Shown here in pieces: positions 19,765 to 29,101 of a stretch of DNA of 64,000 nt; position 1 is the stretch's first letter; each line of letters opens with the position of its first letter. The DNA is from Anaerobacillus sp. CMMVII (lineage in GTDB: Bacteria > Bacillota > Bacilli > Bacillales > Anaerobacillaceae). The position numbers and the translations under genes are program-made. The DNA is taken from contig NZ_JACEHK010000002.1 of the NCBI RefSeq assembly GCF_025377685.1, forward strand, positions 522,197 through 586,196, given 5' to 3'. The notes under the pieces are model-generated. The model saw nothing but the letters and a program-made list of their open reading frames with translations. It had not been told where the DNA came from and ran no database searches.

Positions 19765-20218
19765 TTGAAATATACTCCTTAACTGCTTTAATTTGTTCGG
19801 TATTTAATCCAAGAACGGGTAATGAGGGCATTGTTCCGATACCGTTAAGTAAGATTTTTTGAAGTTCCTCCTCGTTATACCTTTGGCTCACACCCTGCAT
19901 GCCTGGTCCTATTTTATATTCGTCAGTTACATTGTGACAGCCAAAGCAGCTTTGGGAAAATATTGTTTCACCGTCGGCAGCAACTTCAGATACTTGATTA
20001 AGAGGGACTGCTAAAATTAAATAACCAAATGCCCAAACTGCTAAAAAGATATAAGTGATAACAAGGAAGCGTGGAACTTTCGCATTCCCCATCCGAATCT
20101 CATCGGCCATGTCCTCTACTTGGGGAGTTGGTGGTTCATCCACTGGAGCACCATGTTCAGTTTTTGGGTGTTTTTCCTCAGAAGTTTGCGAGTGATCATC
20201 ATTATTCTTAGTATCCAA
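19757..20218 (-). CDS. ccoP: cbb3-type oxidase subunit, mono-heme cytochrome c (CcoP-like)
   Basis: About 153 residues: a charged N-terminal cytoplasmic tail, one transmembrane helix (FLVITYIFLAVWAFGYLIL, about 56-74 from the first Met), then one outside-facing cytochrome c domain with CFGCH and axial Met candidates (GPGMQG, GTMPSLP). Typical CcoP carries two hemes; here only one CxxCH is present. I prefer TTG at 20218, seven bases after GAGGTG, though GTG at 20233 is possible. It follows ccoO and ccoN and should pass electrons to the oxidase. Confidence 0.8.
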   Translation of the reverse strand: MDTKNNDDHSQTSEEKHPKTEHGAPVDEPPTPQVEDMADEIRMGNAKVPRFLVITYIFLAVWAFGYLILAVPLNQVSEVAADGETIFSQSCFGCHNVTDEYKIGPGMQGVSQRYNEEELQKILLNGIGTMPSLPVLGLNTEQIKAVKEYISTL

Positions 20219-20255
20219 ACCTCTACACCTCACTTTCGAATTTTTGCGATTGTGT

Positions 20256-20773
20256 TCAGTTTACCGGCCTACCTTCTGTTTGTGGGGAAGGTTTTAAACT
20301 CATTAGATAAGCAATTAAGTCTTCCAGGTCTTGTTCACTCAAATAATCGTACCTCGGCATTATGCTTCCGGGTAAGATCTTTTGTGGATTTTTTTAAGTG
20401 TTCACGATGCCAATCAGCATTCCAACGATTTCCCACCCACATTAAGTCAGCACCTGTTCGTTTTGATCCCAACATTGCAGGAGCCTCATAATAATAATCT
20501 GCTGGTTGTGAAATTGGACCAAGAGCACTGTCGGCAAGCACAGGTCGTACAAACATGGTATGACAAACATGACAGCCTTCGCGAATATAAACTTCACGGC
20601 CGCGATATTCAGCAGAATCAAAAGCATAATTTCGTAATTCTGCGTTCTCGTTTGGTACTTGCATTTGGTCATCATAAAAGGCAAGTAAGCAGTACCAAAA
20701 ACCCCAATTAAAATAAAACAGACGCACCTATGATATAAGTTAACATTGACCTCTCGTTTGCAAATCCTCCCAT
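20256..20773 (-). CDS. ccoO: cbb3-type oxidase mono-heme cytochrome c subunit (CcoO), three frameshifts
   Basis: CcoO is the membrane-anchored mono-heme subunit of cbb3 oxidase. ATG at 20773 follows GGAGGTG and starts GGFANERSMLTYIIGAS, a transmembrane start. After two lost T residues (near 20722 and 20674) the frame reads DDQMQVPNENAELRNYAFDS, then GCHVCHTMFVRPV (CxxCH) and GNRWNADWHREHL. After one extra A near 20394 (plus strand T-run 20391-20397) it continues GSIMPRYDYLSEQDLEDLI to TGA at 20256. All breaks are in homopolymers of a conserved gene, so sequence error is likely. Confidence 0.82.
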
Positions 20774-20790
20774 TCCTTCACCTCCACTTT

Positions 20791-20888
20791 TTTAGTGTAG
20801 AGTGCAGAGTTCAAAGTGTAGAGTTGTACAAGTGGTGCTACGAAGCAACTACCTAAAAACTCAAACTCAAAACTCAAAACTCAAAACT
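20791..20888. repeat. Heptad palindrome repeat (copy 5, mixed heptads)
   Basis: The left arm has AGTGTAGAGTGCAGAG; the right arm has CTCAAACTCAAAACTCAAAA. The arms have drifted to different heptads, while the centre keeps CTACGAAG. Confidence 0.7.
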
Positions 20889-20889
20889 G

Positions 20890-22284
20890 TTACGCTGTGC
20901 TCTCATTCGTATTTTGTGAGCCTTTTGATAATCGGATCGTCTTATATATGTTCACGATAAAAAATATTTGAGCGCCAAACATTAAGGTTCCACCGATTGC
21001 TCTTATCCAAAAGAAAGGCCTCATGGCAACTAACATTTCCACAAACTGTAATCCATATTGGGCACCTTCAATCCAGGCAAAGCCCTCAAAAACACCAGCC
21101 GTCCAAGTGCTAAACGTGAAGAGCAGAAGTCCGATGGTTGATAACCAATAATGTGTTTCCATTAATCTTTGTGAGTAAATATTTTGATAAGTAATTTTCG
21201 GAATAGTATAGTACATCATCGCAAATGCGACATATGAAAATGCACCGAAAACAGGTAAGTGAGCATGCCCTGGTACCCAGTCGGTAAATTTGACGATAGA
21301 ACTTGGCCCTTGTAAAGATTGGAACGGGCCTTGAAGACAGGTAATTAAATAGAAAATCGCTCCAGAAACTAGAAATTTTAGTGGAGTATTATGGGCGACA
21401 ACATGCCACTTTCCTTTCATTGTTCCAAATACATTAGCTAATACAGCCCACACAGGAATGATTAATAGTACAGATGGAATAATTCCAGCTTTCATTAACC
21501 AAAGAGGGATAGGCCCGTTTTGGAGATGGTGAGGACCATTCCATACATAAAAAGTTGCAATTGTCCAAAAGCCAATTAAAGATAAACGGTGACTATATAA
21601 TGGATTTTTCGAAAGATAGGGTAATAGATAGTATATTAATCCGACACCAACTGTTGTAAACCAAAGCCCGATGACATTATGACCATAGAACCAAAATATT
21701 AAAAACTGTGGTACACCAGACAAGAGTTTATAGGGTAAGTTTCCTATAATATACAAGCCGGGCAACCAGATAAGAGAGCCCATAAAGTACCATAGACTCA
21801 CATATAATTGTTTTTCGTTGCGTTGAGCAATGGTTGTAAAGCAAATTAACGCTAAGGTGACCACTCCTAAAACGACGAGAATATCGATCCATAACGGCCA
21901 TTCAGCATATTCAGCAACTGTCGTGTATCCTAGTGTCAAGGCAATAGAACCCACAATGATGATAAAGTTCCATGCATAAGCTAAATAGACTGCCAATTTT
22001 GGAAAAGCGAGTTGATTTCTACATAGTTTCGGGATAACATAAAATAGAGCAGCAATATTGGCCATTGATAACCAACCAAACAGTAACATATTTGTGTGAA
22101 TTGGCCGTATTCTGCCAAATTGCAGGTAAACTTGTAAGGGTCCCCAGACCAAGAAATTTGGCCAAATAAATTTTAATGCTAATATAAGGCCGTATAGCAT
22201 ACCAACAACGAGCCATACGAGGGACGAATAGAAAAATATTTTTGTTGGTCTATATATATCGTTGGTAGCTTGTTGTGTGGTCAT
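20890..22284 (-). CDS. ccoN: cbb3-type cytochrome c oxidase catalytic subunit I
   Basis: A 464-residue polytopic heme-copper oxidase subunit reducing O2 to water. About 12 hydrophobic helices are visible. Histidines for hemes and CuB sit in RPIHTNMLLFGW, FWFYGHNVIGLWF, WNGPHHLQNGP and VPGHAHLPVFGAFSYV, the cbb3 (C-type) pattern. ATG at 22284 follows AAAGGAGTGGGA; the frame is open upstream but without a better site. It is first in an operon with ccoO and ccoP and divergent from fadR, so oxidase and fatty-acid genes share a regulatory gap. Confidence 0.92.
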   Translation of the reverse strand: MTTQQATNDIYRPTKIFFYSSLVWLVVGMLYGLILALKFIWPNFLVWGPLQVYLQFGRIRPIHTNMLLFGWLSMANIAALFYVIPKLCRNQLAFPKLAVYLAYAWNFIIIVGSIALTLGYTTVAEYAEWPLWIDILVVLGVVTLALICFTTIAQRNEKQLYVSLWYFMGSLIWLPGLYIIGNLPYKLLSGVPQFLIFWFYGHNVIGLWFTTVGVGLIYYLLPYLSKNPLYSHRLSLIGFWTIATFYVWNGPHHLQNGPIPLWLMKAGIIPSVLLIIPVWAVLANVFGTMKGKWHVVAHNTPLKFLVSGAIFYLITCLQGPFQSLQGPSSIVKFTDWVPGHAHLPVFGAFSYVAFAMMYYTIPKITYQNIYSQRLMETHYWLSTIGLLLFTFSTWTAGVFEGFAWIEGAQYGLQFVEMLVAMRPFFWIRAIGGTLMFGAQIFFIVNIYKTIRLSKGSQNTNESTA

Positions 22285-22460
22285 AAATCCCACTCCTTTT
22301 GAAAATGAATGTACATTGAAACTTGTAATAAAAAGTTGATCGACAATACCCTTACTATTTCCAAAAGTTTTTTCCTTATTCTCCAAAAATTTCATATTCA
22401 TCAAGCACTTATTTCTTTAAGGTGATTGACATTAGGAGCCACTTCGACTAAAATTGAATT

Positions 22461-22480
22461 ATGAATGAATGGTCATTCAT
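22461..22480 (+). promoter_or_regulatory. FadR operator upstream of fadR
   Basis: ATGAATGAATGGTCATTCAT is a perfect 8-base dyad matching the Bacillus FadR box (TGAATGA-N4-TCATTCA). It lies 27 bases before the fadR start, indicating autoregulation, and in the gap shared with the divergent oxidase operon. Confidence 0.88.
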
Positions 22481-22507
22481 TATTTTTATAGAAGGTGGGG
22501 AAAAACT

Positions 22508-23092
22508 TTGGCTAAGCGTAGAGGGCAAAAATATGACCAGATCATTGAAGCGGCAGTAAAGGTTATCGCCCAAAATGGCTATCATCACTCACAAGTCTCA
22601 AAAATAGCCAAAGAAGCAGGGGTGGCCGATGGGACGATCTATTTGTACTTTAAAAACAAAGAGGATATTCTCGTTTCTTTATTCCAAGAAAAAATGGGTA
22701 AATTTATTCAAAAGATTGAAGATGAATTAGCAGGAGAATCTTCAATTGAGGAGAAATTATTATTATTAATAACTATGCACCTCCAACAATTACAAGCTGA
22801 CCACTCATTAGCAATCGTTACTCAACTAGAGTTACGTCAATCTAACATTGAGTTGCGAAACCGCATAAATGAAGTATTAAGAGGTTATTTAAAGCTGATT
22901 GATACGATCATTTTACTTGGAATTAAAGAAGGAATTTTTTCAGAAGAGATAGACGTTCGAATTGCAAGACAAATGATCTTTGGTACGATTGATGAAGTTG
23001 TCACGAACTGGGTCATGAAAGAACATAAGTATAATTTAGTTCAGCTTGCAACATTTATTCACACAATGCTTCTAAATGCTTTAAAGAAGTAG
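22508..23092 (+). CDS. fadR: Fatty-acid degradation repressor FadR (TetR family)
   Basis: A 194-residue TetR-type repressor. The N-terminal helix-turn-helix contains NGYHHSQVSKIAKEAGVADG then TIYLYFKNKEDILVSLF, almost identical to B. subtilis FadR; the C-terminal part binds ligand. In Bacillus, long-chain acyl-CoA releases FadR from beta-oxidation promoters. The TTG at 22508 is preceded by GAAGGTGGGG. Followed by fadB, etfB and etfA, as in B. subtilis. Its operator is just upstream. Confidence 0.94.
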   Translation: MAKRRGQKYDQIIEAAVKVIAQNGYHHSQVSKIAKEAGVADGTIYLYFKNKEDILVSLFQEKMGKFIQKIEDELAGESSIEEKLLLLITMHLQQLQADHSLAIVTQLELRQSNIELRNRINEVLRGYLKLIDTIILLGIKEGIFSEEIDVRIARQMIFGTIDEVVTNWVMKEHKYNLVQLATFIHTMLLNALKK

Positions 23093-23121
23093 ACAATGCT
23101 CGTTCAGTAGTACTCATATTG

Positions 23122-23209
23122 TTTTAGGTTAAAAGTTGGTGCAGTTATGTAGTAAATCTGGCGTGCCTTAGTCATAATCCACCAACAAAAACTTAAAATG
23201 ATTTTTTTT
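23122..23209 (+). terminator. Possible attenuator/terminator hairpin between fadR and fadB
   Basis: TTTTAGGTT and GTTGGT pair with ACCAAC and ACTTAAAA, followed by eight T residues. It would lower but not block fadB expression from the fadR promoter. The stem has gaps. Confidence 0.4.
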
Positions 23210-23329
23210 GGAAGTAATTTTCTCAATATTCAATTTTGCTGAATTTGTGCAATAATTATTTTACATTCGTACTACTAGGACTTATAGTTTAATAGAATAA
23301 GCATTGAGTAAAACAAAGGAGTGAGTGAT

Positions 23330-24112
23330 GTGTCAAAGTATCAATTTTTCCTTGTTAAACAGGAGGATCGTATTGCAACAGTTACGATTAATCATCCACC
23401 TGCGAATGCCCTGTCATCCCCGTTGCTTCGTGAATTATCAACAGTGTTTGATGAACTAGAGAGCAATGAGGAAGTGAAAGTCATTGTTTTACACGGACAA
23501 GGTAGATTTTTTGCAGCAGGAGCTGATATCAAAGAATTTACGACTGTGGAGACGGGAGCTGATTTTGCGCAATTAGCAGAGTACGGACAAAAGTTATTTG
23601 ATCGAATTGAACAATTTAAAAAGCCCGTTATTGCTGCGATCCATGGAGCTGCCCTAGGCGGAGGCTTAGAACTAGCAATGGCTTGTCATATCAGGCTAGT
23701 CTCGACAACAACAAAGTTAGGATTACCAGAGTTACAGCTTGGGTTAATTCCAGGTTTTGCTGGTAGTCAAAGGTTACCTCGCTATGTTGGTGTAGCTAAA
23801 GCAGCCGAAATGCTCCTAACAAGCGAACCGATATCTGGAAGTGAAGCTGTGTCTTTAGGTTTAGCTAACCATGCATATAACGAAGAAGAATTAATGGAAA
23901 GAGCTTATGAGTTAGCGAAAAAGCTAACAAAAAAGAGCGCTGTTTCTATGAAATTAGCTCTAGAGTTACTAACGTATGCGAATAACTATCGTTTTGAAGA
24001 AGGAGTAAATAAGGAAGCCGAATTATTTGGAATTGCTTTTGACTCTGAGGATGGTCAAGAAGGGATTAAGGCGTTTATTGAGAAAAGACCACCACAATTT
24101 AAGGATAGATAG
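23330..24112 (+). CDS. fadB: Enoyl-CoA hydratase FadB
   Basis: A 260-residue crotonase-fold enzyme that hydrates trans-2-enoyl-CoA in beta-oxidation. The oxyanion-hole segments GRFFAAGADIKEF and HGAALGGGLELAMACHIRL and the LPELQLGLIPGFAGSQRLPR region are clear. AAAGGAG directly abuts GTG 23321, so I choose GTG 23330 with normal spacing. It lies in the fadR-fadB-etfB-etfA cluster. Intact. Confidence 0.92.
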   Translation: MSKYQFFLVKQEDRIATVTINHPPANALSSPLLRELSTVFDELESNEEVKVIVLHGQGRFFAAGADIKEFTTVETGADFAQLAEYGQKLFDRIEQFKKPVIAAIHGAALGGGLELAMACHIRLVSTTTKLGLPELQLGLIPGFAGSQRLPRYVGVAKAAEMLLTSEPISGSEAVSLGLANHAYNEEELMERAYELAKKLTKKSAVSMKLALELLTYANNYRFEEGVNKEAELFGIAFDSEDGQEGIKAFIEKRPPQFKDR

Positions 24113-24180
24113 GCTGTATGCGTGAGATGAAATAAAGTCCTAAGAAAAACATTTACTTAAATTTTAAGGAGGTTAAAGCA

Positions 24181-24951
24181 ATGAATATTTTTGTAGTAAT
24201 GAAAAGAACCTTCGATACTGAAGAGAAGATTACACTTAGCAATGGTTCCATTAATGAGGATGGGGCAGAATTCATTATTAATCCTTACGATGAATACGCA
24301 ATTGAGGAAGCGCTCGTTCTCCGTGAGAAGCATGGTGGGGAAGTCACTGTAGTATCCTTTGGTCAAGAAGCCGTTGAAAAAGAAATTCGAACAGCTTTAG
24401 CGATGGGTGCAGATAAAGCCATTTTAGTTGACAGCGAAGAGGTTGATGACAAAGATCAATTTACAACTGCAAAGGTATTAGCAACTTTATTAAAGGATAA
24501 AGAGGTTGATATTATTTTAGCAGGAAATGTAGCTGTTGATGGTGGTTCAGGGCAAGTAGGCCCAAGAATTGCAGAAGAACTAGAAATTGCTCACGTGACA
24601 TCTGTTACTAAAATTGAGGTTGAAGGTACTGTTGCAACAATTGAACGCGATGTTGAAGGTGATAAGGAAGTAATTGAAGTGTCACTTCCGGTTCTTGTAA
24701 CAGCACAACAAGGACTAAATGAGCCAAGATATCCTTCATTACCTGGAATAATGAAAGCTAAGAAAAAACCGTTAGAGCGACTTGAACTAGATGATTTAGA
24801 TTTAGAGGAAGAAGATGTTGAAGCGAAAACAAAGACGGTTGAAATTTACTTACCGCCTAAAAAAGAAGCAGGTAAAATTCTTACAGGTGAAATAGCTGAT
24901 CAAGCTAAAGAACTTGTTTCATTATTAAAGACGGAAGCAAAAGTAATTTAA
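24181..24951 (+). CDS. etfB: Electron transfer flavoprotein beta subunit
   Basis: A 256-residue EtfB, the AMP-binding subunit of the ETF heterodimer that takes electrons from acyl-CoA dehydrogenases. The N-terminal MNIFVVMKRTFDTEEKI, the AMP-site stretch ADKAILVD, ILAGNVAVDGGSGQVGPRIA and TAQQGLNEPRYPSLPGIMKA are family hallmarks. ATG follows AAGGAGG. It is followed after 14 bases by etfA. Confidence 0.95.
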   Translation: MNIFVVMKRTFDTEEKITLSNGSINEDGAEFIINPYDEYAIEEALVLREKHGGEVTVVSFGQEAVEKEIRTALAMGADKAILVDSEEVDDKDQFTTAKVLATLLKDKEVDIILAGNVAVDGGSGQVGPRIAEELEIAHVTSVTKIEVEGTVATIERDVEGDKEVIEVSLPVLVTAQQGLNEPRYPSLPGIMKAKKKPLERLELDDLDLEEEDVEAKTKTVEIYLPPKKEAGKILTGEIADQAKELVSLLKTEAKVI

Positions 24952-24965
24952 CTGGAGGGATTATG

Positions 24966-25943
24966 ATGGCTAGAAAAGTATTAGTTCTTGCTGATGTTCG
25001 AGACAATTCATTTCGTAATGTTTCTTTTGAGACCATAGCAGCTGCCAAAAGAATTGTAAATGGCGGGGAAGTTGTAAGTGTTCTTTTAGGTGAAAATGTA
25101 AGCGGTTTAACTGGAGAACTCTTTCACTATGGAGCAGATCGAGTGTTGACAGTAGAAAGTAGTAGTTTAAAAGAATACACGTCTGATGCTTATTCCCAAG
25201 CCTTATTACAAATTATTGATACTGAGGCACCAGATGCAGTATTTATGGGCCATACAGCGGTAGGTAAAGACCTTGCCCCAAGGATTGCGATGAGAAAACA
25301 AGCAGGATTAATTTCAGATGCGATTGATTTAGAAGCAGTCGGTGAAGAAGTAATTTTTACTCGTCCAATATATTCTGGGAAAGCTTTCGAGAAGAAAGTA
25401 GTTACAGATGGGATTATCTTAGCAACAATTCGTCCTAACAACATTGCTCCTCTTGCTAAAGACGAGTCACGTACAGGAGAAGTAACTGCTATCTCAGTAG
25501 ATATAAAAGACCTTCGTACTACGATTAAAGAAATTGTACGTAAAAGTACAGGTGGAGTAGATTTATCTGAAGCAAAAATTGTTATTGCAGGCGGTCGAGG
25601 TGTGAAAAGCGAAGAAGGTTTTAAAAAGCTTTATGAATTAGCAGACGTCTTAGGAGCAGCAGTTGGTGCTTCACGTGGTGCATGTGATGCCGAGTATTGT
25701 GATTATTCACTACAAATCGGTCAAACAGGTAAGGTTGTAACACCTGACCTATACATTGCCTTGGGTATTTCAGGTGCAATCCAACATGTGGCAGGTATGT
25801 CGAACTCCAAATGTATCGTTGCAGTAAACAAAGATCCTGAAGCTACAATTTTTAGCATTGCTGACTATGGTATTGTTGGTGATCTATTTGAAGTATTACC
25901 TATTCTAATAGAGGAATTTAAAAAAGAAGTAGTAAGTTCATAA
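24966..25943 (+). CDS. etfA: Electron transfer flavoprotein alpha subunit
   Basis: A 325-residue EtfA. The N-terminal half pairs with EtfB; the C-terminal FAD domain has IVIAGGRGVKSEEGFKKLYE, GASRGACDAEY and LYIALGISGAIQHVAGMSNS then KCIVAVNKDPEA. I choose ATG 24966, seven bases after GGAGGG, giving the same length as B. subtilis EtfA; ATG 24963 is adjacent. Last gene of the fad-etf cluster, before a hairpin terminator. Confidence 0.95.
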   Translation: MARKVLVLADVRDNSFRNVSFETIAAAKRIVNGGEVVSVLLGENVSGLTGELFHYGADRVLTVESSSLKEYTSDAYSQALLQIIDTEAPDAVFMGHTAVGKDLAPRIAMRKQAGLISDAIDLEAVGEEVIFTRPIYSGKAFEKKVVTDGIILATIRPNNIAPLAKDESRTGEVTAISVDIKDLRTTIKEIVRKSTGGVDLSEAKIVIAGGRGVKSEEGFKKLYELADVLGAAVGASRGACDAEYCDYSLQIGQTGKVVTPDLYIALGISGAIQHVAGMSNSKCIVAVNKDPEATIFSIADYGIVGDLFEVLPILIEEFKKEVVSS

Positions 25944-25949
25944 TAATTT

Positions 25950-25981
25950 TAAGCGGGCCTAGAAAAGGCGCGCTTTTCTAA
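25950..25981 (+). terminator. Terminator after etfA
   Basis: AAGCG...GCC pairs with GGC...CGCTT around TAGAAAA, followed by a short T-run. Confidence 0.7.
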
Positions 25982-26200
25982 TTGTCTCATTTCCCGACAT
26001 TTGGTAATTTTTGCATCAAATCTAATAAAGTATTTATCATTATGGTACTTAAATCTTACAAAAGGTTGAGAGCTAAGCCTTGGATAAAACACTCTAAAAA
26101 AGGGGAAATTTACACTGAAAGCAATTTTCTAGCTAGCCTCAATGAAATATTGTATAATACTCTATGAGGTAAAATGATGGAATATAGGGAGGATTTAACA

Positions 26201-26515
26201 ATGGCAATTGTAAACGTAACAGATCAAACTTTTACTAGTGAAACAAGTGAAGGTGTAGTATTAGTAGATTTTTGGGCTCCATGGTGCGGACCTTGTAAAA
26301 TGATTGCACCTGTATTAGAAGAACTTGATGCAGAATTAGGCGGTAAAGCTAAAGTGGTTAAGATTGACGTGGATGAAAATCAAGAAACAGCTGGTAAATT
26401 CGGCGTGATGAGCATTCCAACGTTATTAGTATTCAAAAACGGTGAGGTTGTAGATCAGGTTGTCGGTTTCCAACCTAAAGAAGCGTTAGCTGAACTTTTA
26501 AACAAACACTTATAA
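26201..26515 (+). CDS. trxA: Thioredoxin
   Basis: A 104-residue cytosolic dithiol reductant with the WCGPC active site at 28-32 and the cis-proline segment SIPTLLVF near 73. ATG 26201 follows GGGAGG; the open frame continues upstream only into the leader. A -10-like TATAAT lies at 26153-26158. The 200-base gap after etfA shows nothing else I can support. Followed by a clear terminator. Confidence 0.97.
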   Translation: MAIVNVTDQTFTSETSEGVVLVDFWAPWCGPCKMIAPVLEELDAELGGKAKVVKIDVDENQETAGKFGVMSIPTLLVFKNGEVVDQVVGFQPKEALAELLNKHL

Positions 26516-26517
26516 TA

Positions 26518-26546
26518 AAAAAGCCACCTGAACGGTGGCTTTTTTA
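26518..26546 (+). terminator. Terminator after trxA
   Basis: AAAAAAGCCACC and GGTGGCTTTTTT around TGAAC. Confidence 0.95.
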
Positions 26547-26623
26547 GTTTAGAGTTATTGAGAGTGTTGCACTTAAGCATTTTCTTTCCAAAACTCTACA
26601 CTTTACACTTTACACTCTAAACT
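26544..26623. repeat. Heptad palindrome repeat (copy 6)
   Basis: Left arm AGTTTAGAGTTATTGAGAG, weak centre GCACTTAAGC, right arm ACTCTACACTTTACACTTT and ACACTCTAAACT. It starts at the T-run of the trxA terminator and ends about 50 bases before uvrC. Confidence 0.75.
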
Positions 26624-26673
26624 GTTATAGTTCTTCTAAATATAATATCATCGGTAAAGTGTGGTGATTTGCA

Positions 26674-28446
26674 TTGGAGAAACTAAAAGAGAAATTAGCA
26701 ATATTACCAGATCAGCCTGGTTGTTATTTAATGAAAGATAGGCAAGGGACCACAATATACGTTGGAAAGGCAAAAATTCTAAAAAATAGAGTCCGATCGT
26801 ATTTCACTGGTTCACATGATGGGAAAACTCAACTTTTAGTAAGTGAGATTGAGGATTTTGAATATATTATAACCTCTTCAAACTTTGAGGCTTTAATTTT
26901 GGAGCACAATTTAATTAAAAAGTATGATCCGAAATATAATGTTATGTTAAAAGATGATAAAAGCTACCCTTACCTAAAAGTTACTTCAGAGGAACATCCC
27001 CGTCTAATTACAACGCGTAATGTCAAAAAAGATAAAGGTAAGTATTTTGGGCCATATCCAAACGCTGCAGCTGCTAGTGAGACTAAGAAGCTACTTGATC
27101 GTTTATATCCACTTAGAAAGTGTTCTACAATACCGGATCGAGTCTGTCTGTATTATCATATCAATCAATGCCTCGGACCGTGTATCCAAGATGTAAGTAA
27201 AGGTACGAACCGTGAGATGGTAGAGGAAATTACTCGATTTTTAAATGGAGGTCATAAAGAAATAAAGAAGAGCCTTATCGCAAAAATGGAGAAAGCTGCA
27301 GAAGCACTTGAATTTGAGCGTGCGAAGGAGTATCGCGATCAAATTCAGCATATTGAAGCTGTCATGGAAAAACAAAAAATGACTATTGCCGATGATATTG
27401 ATCGAGATGTCTTTGGGTTTGCCTATGATAAAGGGTGGATGTGTGTACAGGTGTTTTTTGTTCGCCAAGGAAAACTGATAGAACGAGATGTATCGCTGTT
27501 TCCTGTATATCAAGAACCCGATGAAGAGTTTTTAACGTTTTTAGGGCAATTTTATAGTCAAAAAGAGCACCTAAAGCCTAAAGAAATATTCTTACCCAAT
27601 ACAATAGATAAGGATCTGGCAAGCGAATTTATTCAAGTTAGAACTGTCCATCCTCAAAAAGGAACAAAGAAAGATCTAGTGGACCTCGCTACCAAAAATG
27701 CTGATGCCGCTTTAAAAGATAAATTTGCCTTGATTGAACGGGATGAAGCAAAAACCATAAAAGCAATCCAAAACTTAGGAAATGCGTTAAAGATTAAGAC
27801 ACCTCATGTTATTGAAGCGTTTGATAATTCGAACATTCAAGGTGTTGATCCGGTTTCGGCAATGGTCTCATTTGTGGACGGTAAACCAAATCGAAAAGGG
27901 TACCGTAAATATAAAGTAAAAACAGTCCGCGGCCCTGATGATTACGAATCAATGCGTGAAGTAGTTAGAAGACGTTATTTAAGGCAGCTTAAAGAAGAGT
28001 TACCATTACCGGACCTCATTGTCATTGACGGTGGTAAAGGACAAATCTCAGCTGCTCAAAGTGTTATTGAAGATGAGCTTGGTCTAGCAATACCTGTATG
28101 CGGATTAGCGAAAGATGCGAAACATCGAACTTCGCAATTGTTAATGGGAGATCCTCCTGAGGTAATCCCATTAAAAAGGGATTGTCAAGAATTTTATTTA
28201 CTACAAAGGATACAAGATGAAGTCCATCGCTTCGCTATCACCTTTCACCGACAAATCCGAAGTAAAACATTGTTCACTTCTGTTCTCGATGAAGTTGAAG
28301 GTGTTGGCGAAAAACGAAAACAAGCCTTATTGAAGCACTTTGGTTCCGTGAAAAAGATGAAGGAAGCCAACTTAGAAGATTTTCAACAGATTGGCATTCC
28401 AGTTAAAATAGCTCAATCTTTGATGGAAAAACTGAAAGGCAGTTAA
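26674..28446 (+). CDS. uvrC: Excinuclease ABC subunit C
   Basis: A 590-residue dual-incision nuclease of nucleotide excision repair. The N-terminal GIY-YIG domain reads [20 protein letters not shown] (16-35); the UvrB-binding UVR motif lies near 200-235 ([13 protein letters not shown]); an RNase H-like C-terminal nuclease domain has [11 protein letters not shown] and [15 protein letters not shown]; tandem helix-hairpin-helix ends with [20 protein letters not shown]. The start is TTG 26674 with a weak GTGGTGA site. Intact. Confidence 0.96.
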   Translation: MEKLKEKLAILPDQPGCYLMKDRQGTTIYVGKAKILKNRVRSYFTGSHDGKTQLLVSEIEDFEYIITSSNFEALILEHNLIKKYDPKYNVMLKDDKSYPYLKVTSEEHPRLITTRNVKKDKGKYFGPYPNAAAASETKKLLDRLYPLRKCSTIPDRVCLYYHINQCLGPCIQDVSKGTNREMVEEITRFLNGGHKEIKKSLIAKMEKAAEALEFERAKEYRDQIQHIEAVMEKQKMTIADDIDRDVFGFAYDKGWMCVQVFFVRQGKLIERDVSLFPVYQEPDEEFLTFLGQFYSQKEHLKPKEIFLPNTIDKDLASEFIQVRTVHPQKGTKKDLVDLATKNADAALKDKFALIERDEAKTIKAIQNLGNALKIKTPHVIEAFDNSNIQGVDPVSAMVSFVDGKPNRKGYRKYKVKTVRGPDDYESMREVVRRRYLRQLKEELPLPDLIVIDGGKGQISAAQSVIEDELGLAIPVCGLAKDAKHRTSQLLMGDPPEVIPLKRDCQEFYLLQRIQDEVHRFAITFHRQIRSKTLFTSVLDEVEGVGEKRKQALLKHFGSVKKMKEANLEDFQQIGIPVKIAQSLMEKLKGS

Positions 28447-28500
28447 GAGTGTAGAGTTTTGAGTTGTTCTGGCAATGTGTCGAAGCAGAGAACATAAACG
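28447..28500. repeat. Heptad palindrome repeat (copy 7, truncated)
   Basis: AGAGTGTAGAGTTTTGAGTT, centre GTGTCGAAGCAG. The right arm is reduced to a few bases. Confidence 0.6.
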
Positions 28501-28589
28501 CTAAAATCAAATTGAAAAGCTGTTGTAAGCAACAACTTTTCATGGTAAACTCAATCTTAATTAAATATCCAATACTTCAAAAGTTGAAG

Positions 28590-28775
28590 TTGTGGTAGAG
28601 GAGCAAAAACCAAGAGTATGTTATTTAAGGACGATGAGGTCCAGTGAGGATAGCGGAAAGGGGAATTTGCCGAAGTGTAAAGAGAACTCATACCTTTTTA
28701 TGCTGGACCTGCATTTAAGAAATGTAGGGCTGTCACACAGTCACCCAAAGATTGTGTGGAGAACTATCTCACGTG
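28590..28775 (+). promoter_or_regulatory. Lysine riboswitch (L-box) of lysC
   Basis: Conserved L-box blocks occur in order: GGTAGAGGAGCAAAAACC, GGATAGCGGAAAGGGG, TTTGCCGAAGTG, CTGGACCTGCATTTAAG, GGGCTGTCACACAGTC and GTGTGGAGAACTATC. The segment lies upstream of an aspartokinase gene and before a strong terminator, so lysine binding should stop transcription of lysC. Confidence 0.92.
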
Positions 28776-28819
28776 TGCGGGAACATTATTTTAGTTTCTA
28801 TTTGTTTTGACACAAAAAG

Positions 28820-28862
28820 TCGAAGCATCAGTGAGGAGTTTTCCTTATTGGTGCTTTTTTTA
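28820..28862 (+). terminator. Riboswitch-controlled terminator before lysC
   Basis: AGCATCA pairs with TGGTGCT and TGAGGA with TTCCTTA, followed by seven T residues. Confidence 0.85.
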
Positions 28863-29044
28863 TTGTTAAGGAAATTATATGTTTTTTCATTTATGGATAA
28901 GTTTAATTATAGTGACAGTCTAGCTCTAGCGCCCAGTCCCTCGAGGTCAAATAACCTTCGAGAATAAAAGTGAAAGAGCACACTTTTTTTCTCGAAGAAC
29001 ATTTGCTTGTCGGGGCTACCCAGGGCGCTTGCGCTTTGTTCTAG
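28858..29044. repeat. Interspersed GCGCCC-TCGAGG repeat (copy 4)
   Basis: Starts with TATTGTTAAGGAAATTATA and TGGATAAGTTTAATTATAG (as in copy 1), then AGTCTAGCTCTAGCGCCCAG, CCCTCGAGGTCAAATAACC and the end GGGCGCTTGCGCTTTGTTCT. It sits between the riboswitch terminator and lysC, so it is part of the lysC mRNA leader. Confidence 0.8.
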
Positions 29045-29101
29045 AAAAATACTACTGAGATAGGTTTGGGAAAAGGAAATTTTAAAAAGGGAGTTGCGAG
29101 C

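Noticed and set aside
25982..26167. 61-codon open frame between etfA and trxA
   Set aside because: No ribosome binding site, composition unlike a protein, and it starts within the etfA terminator tail.
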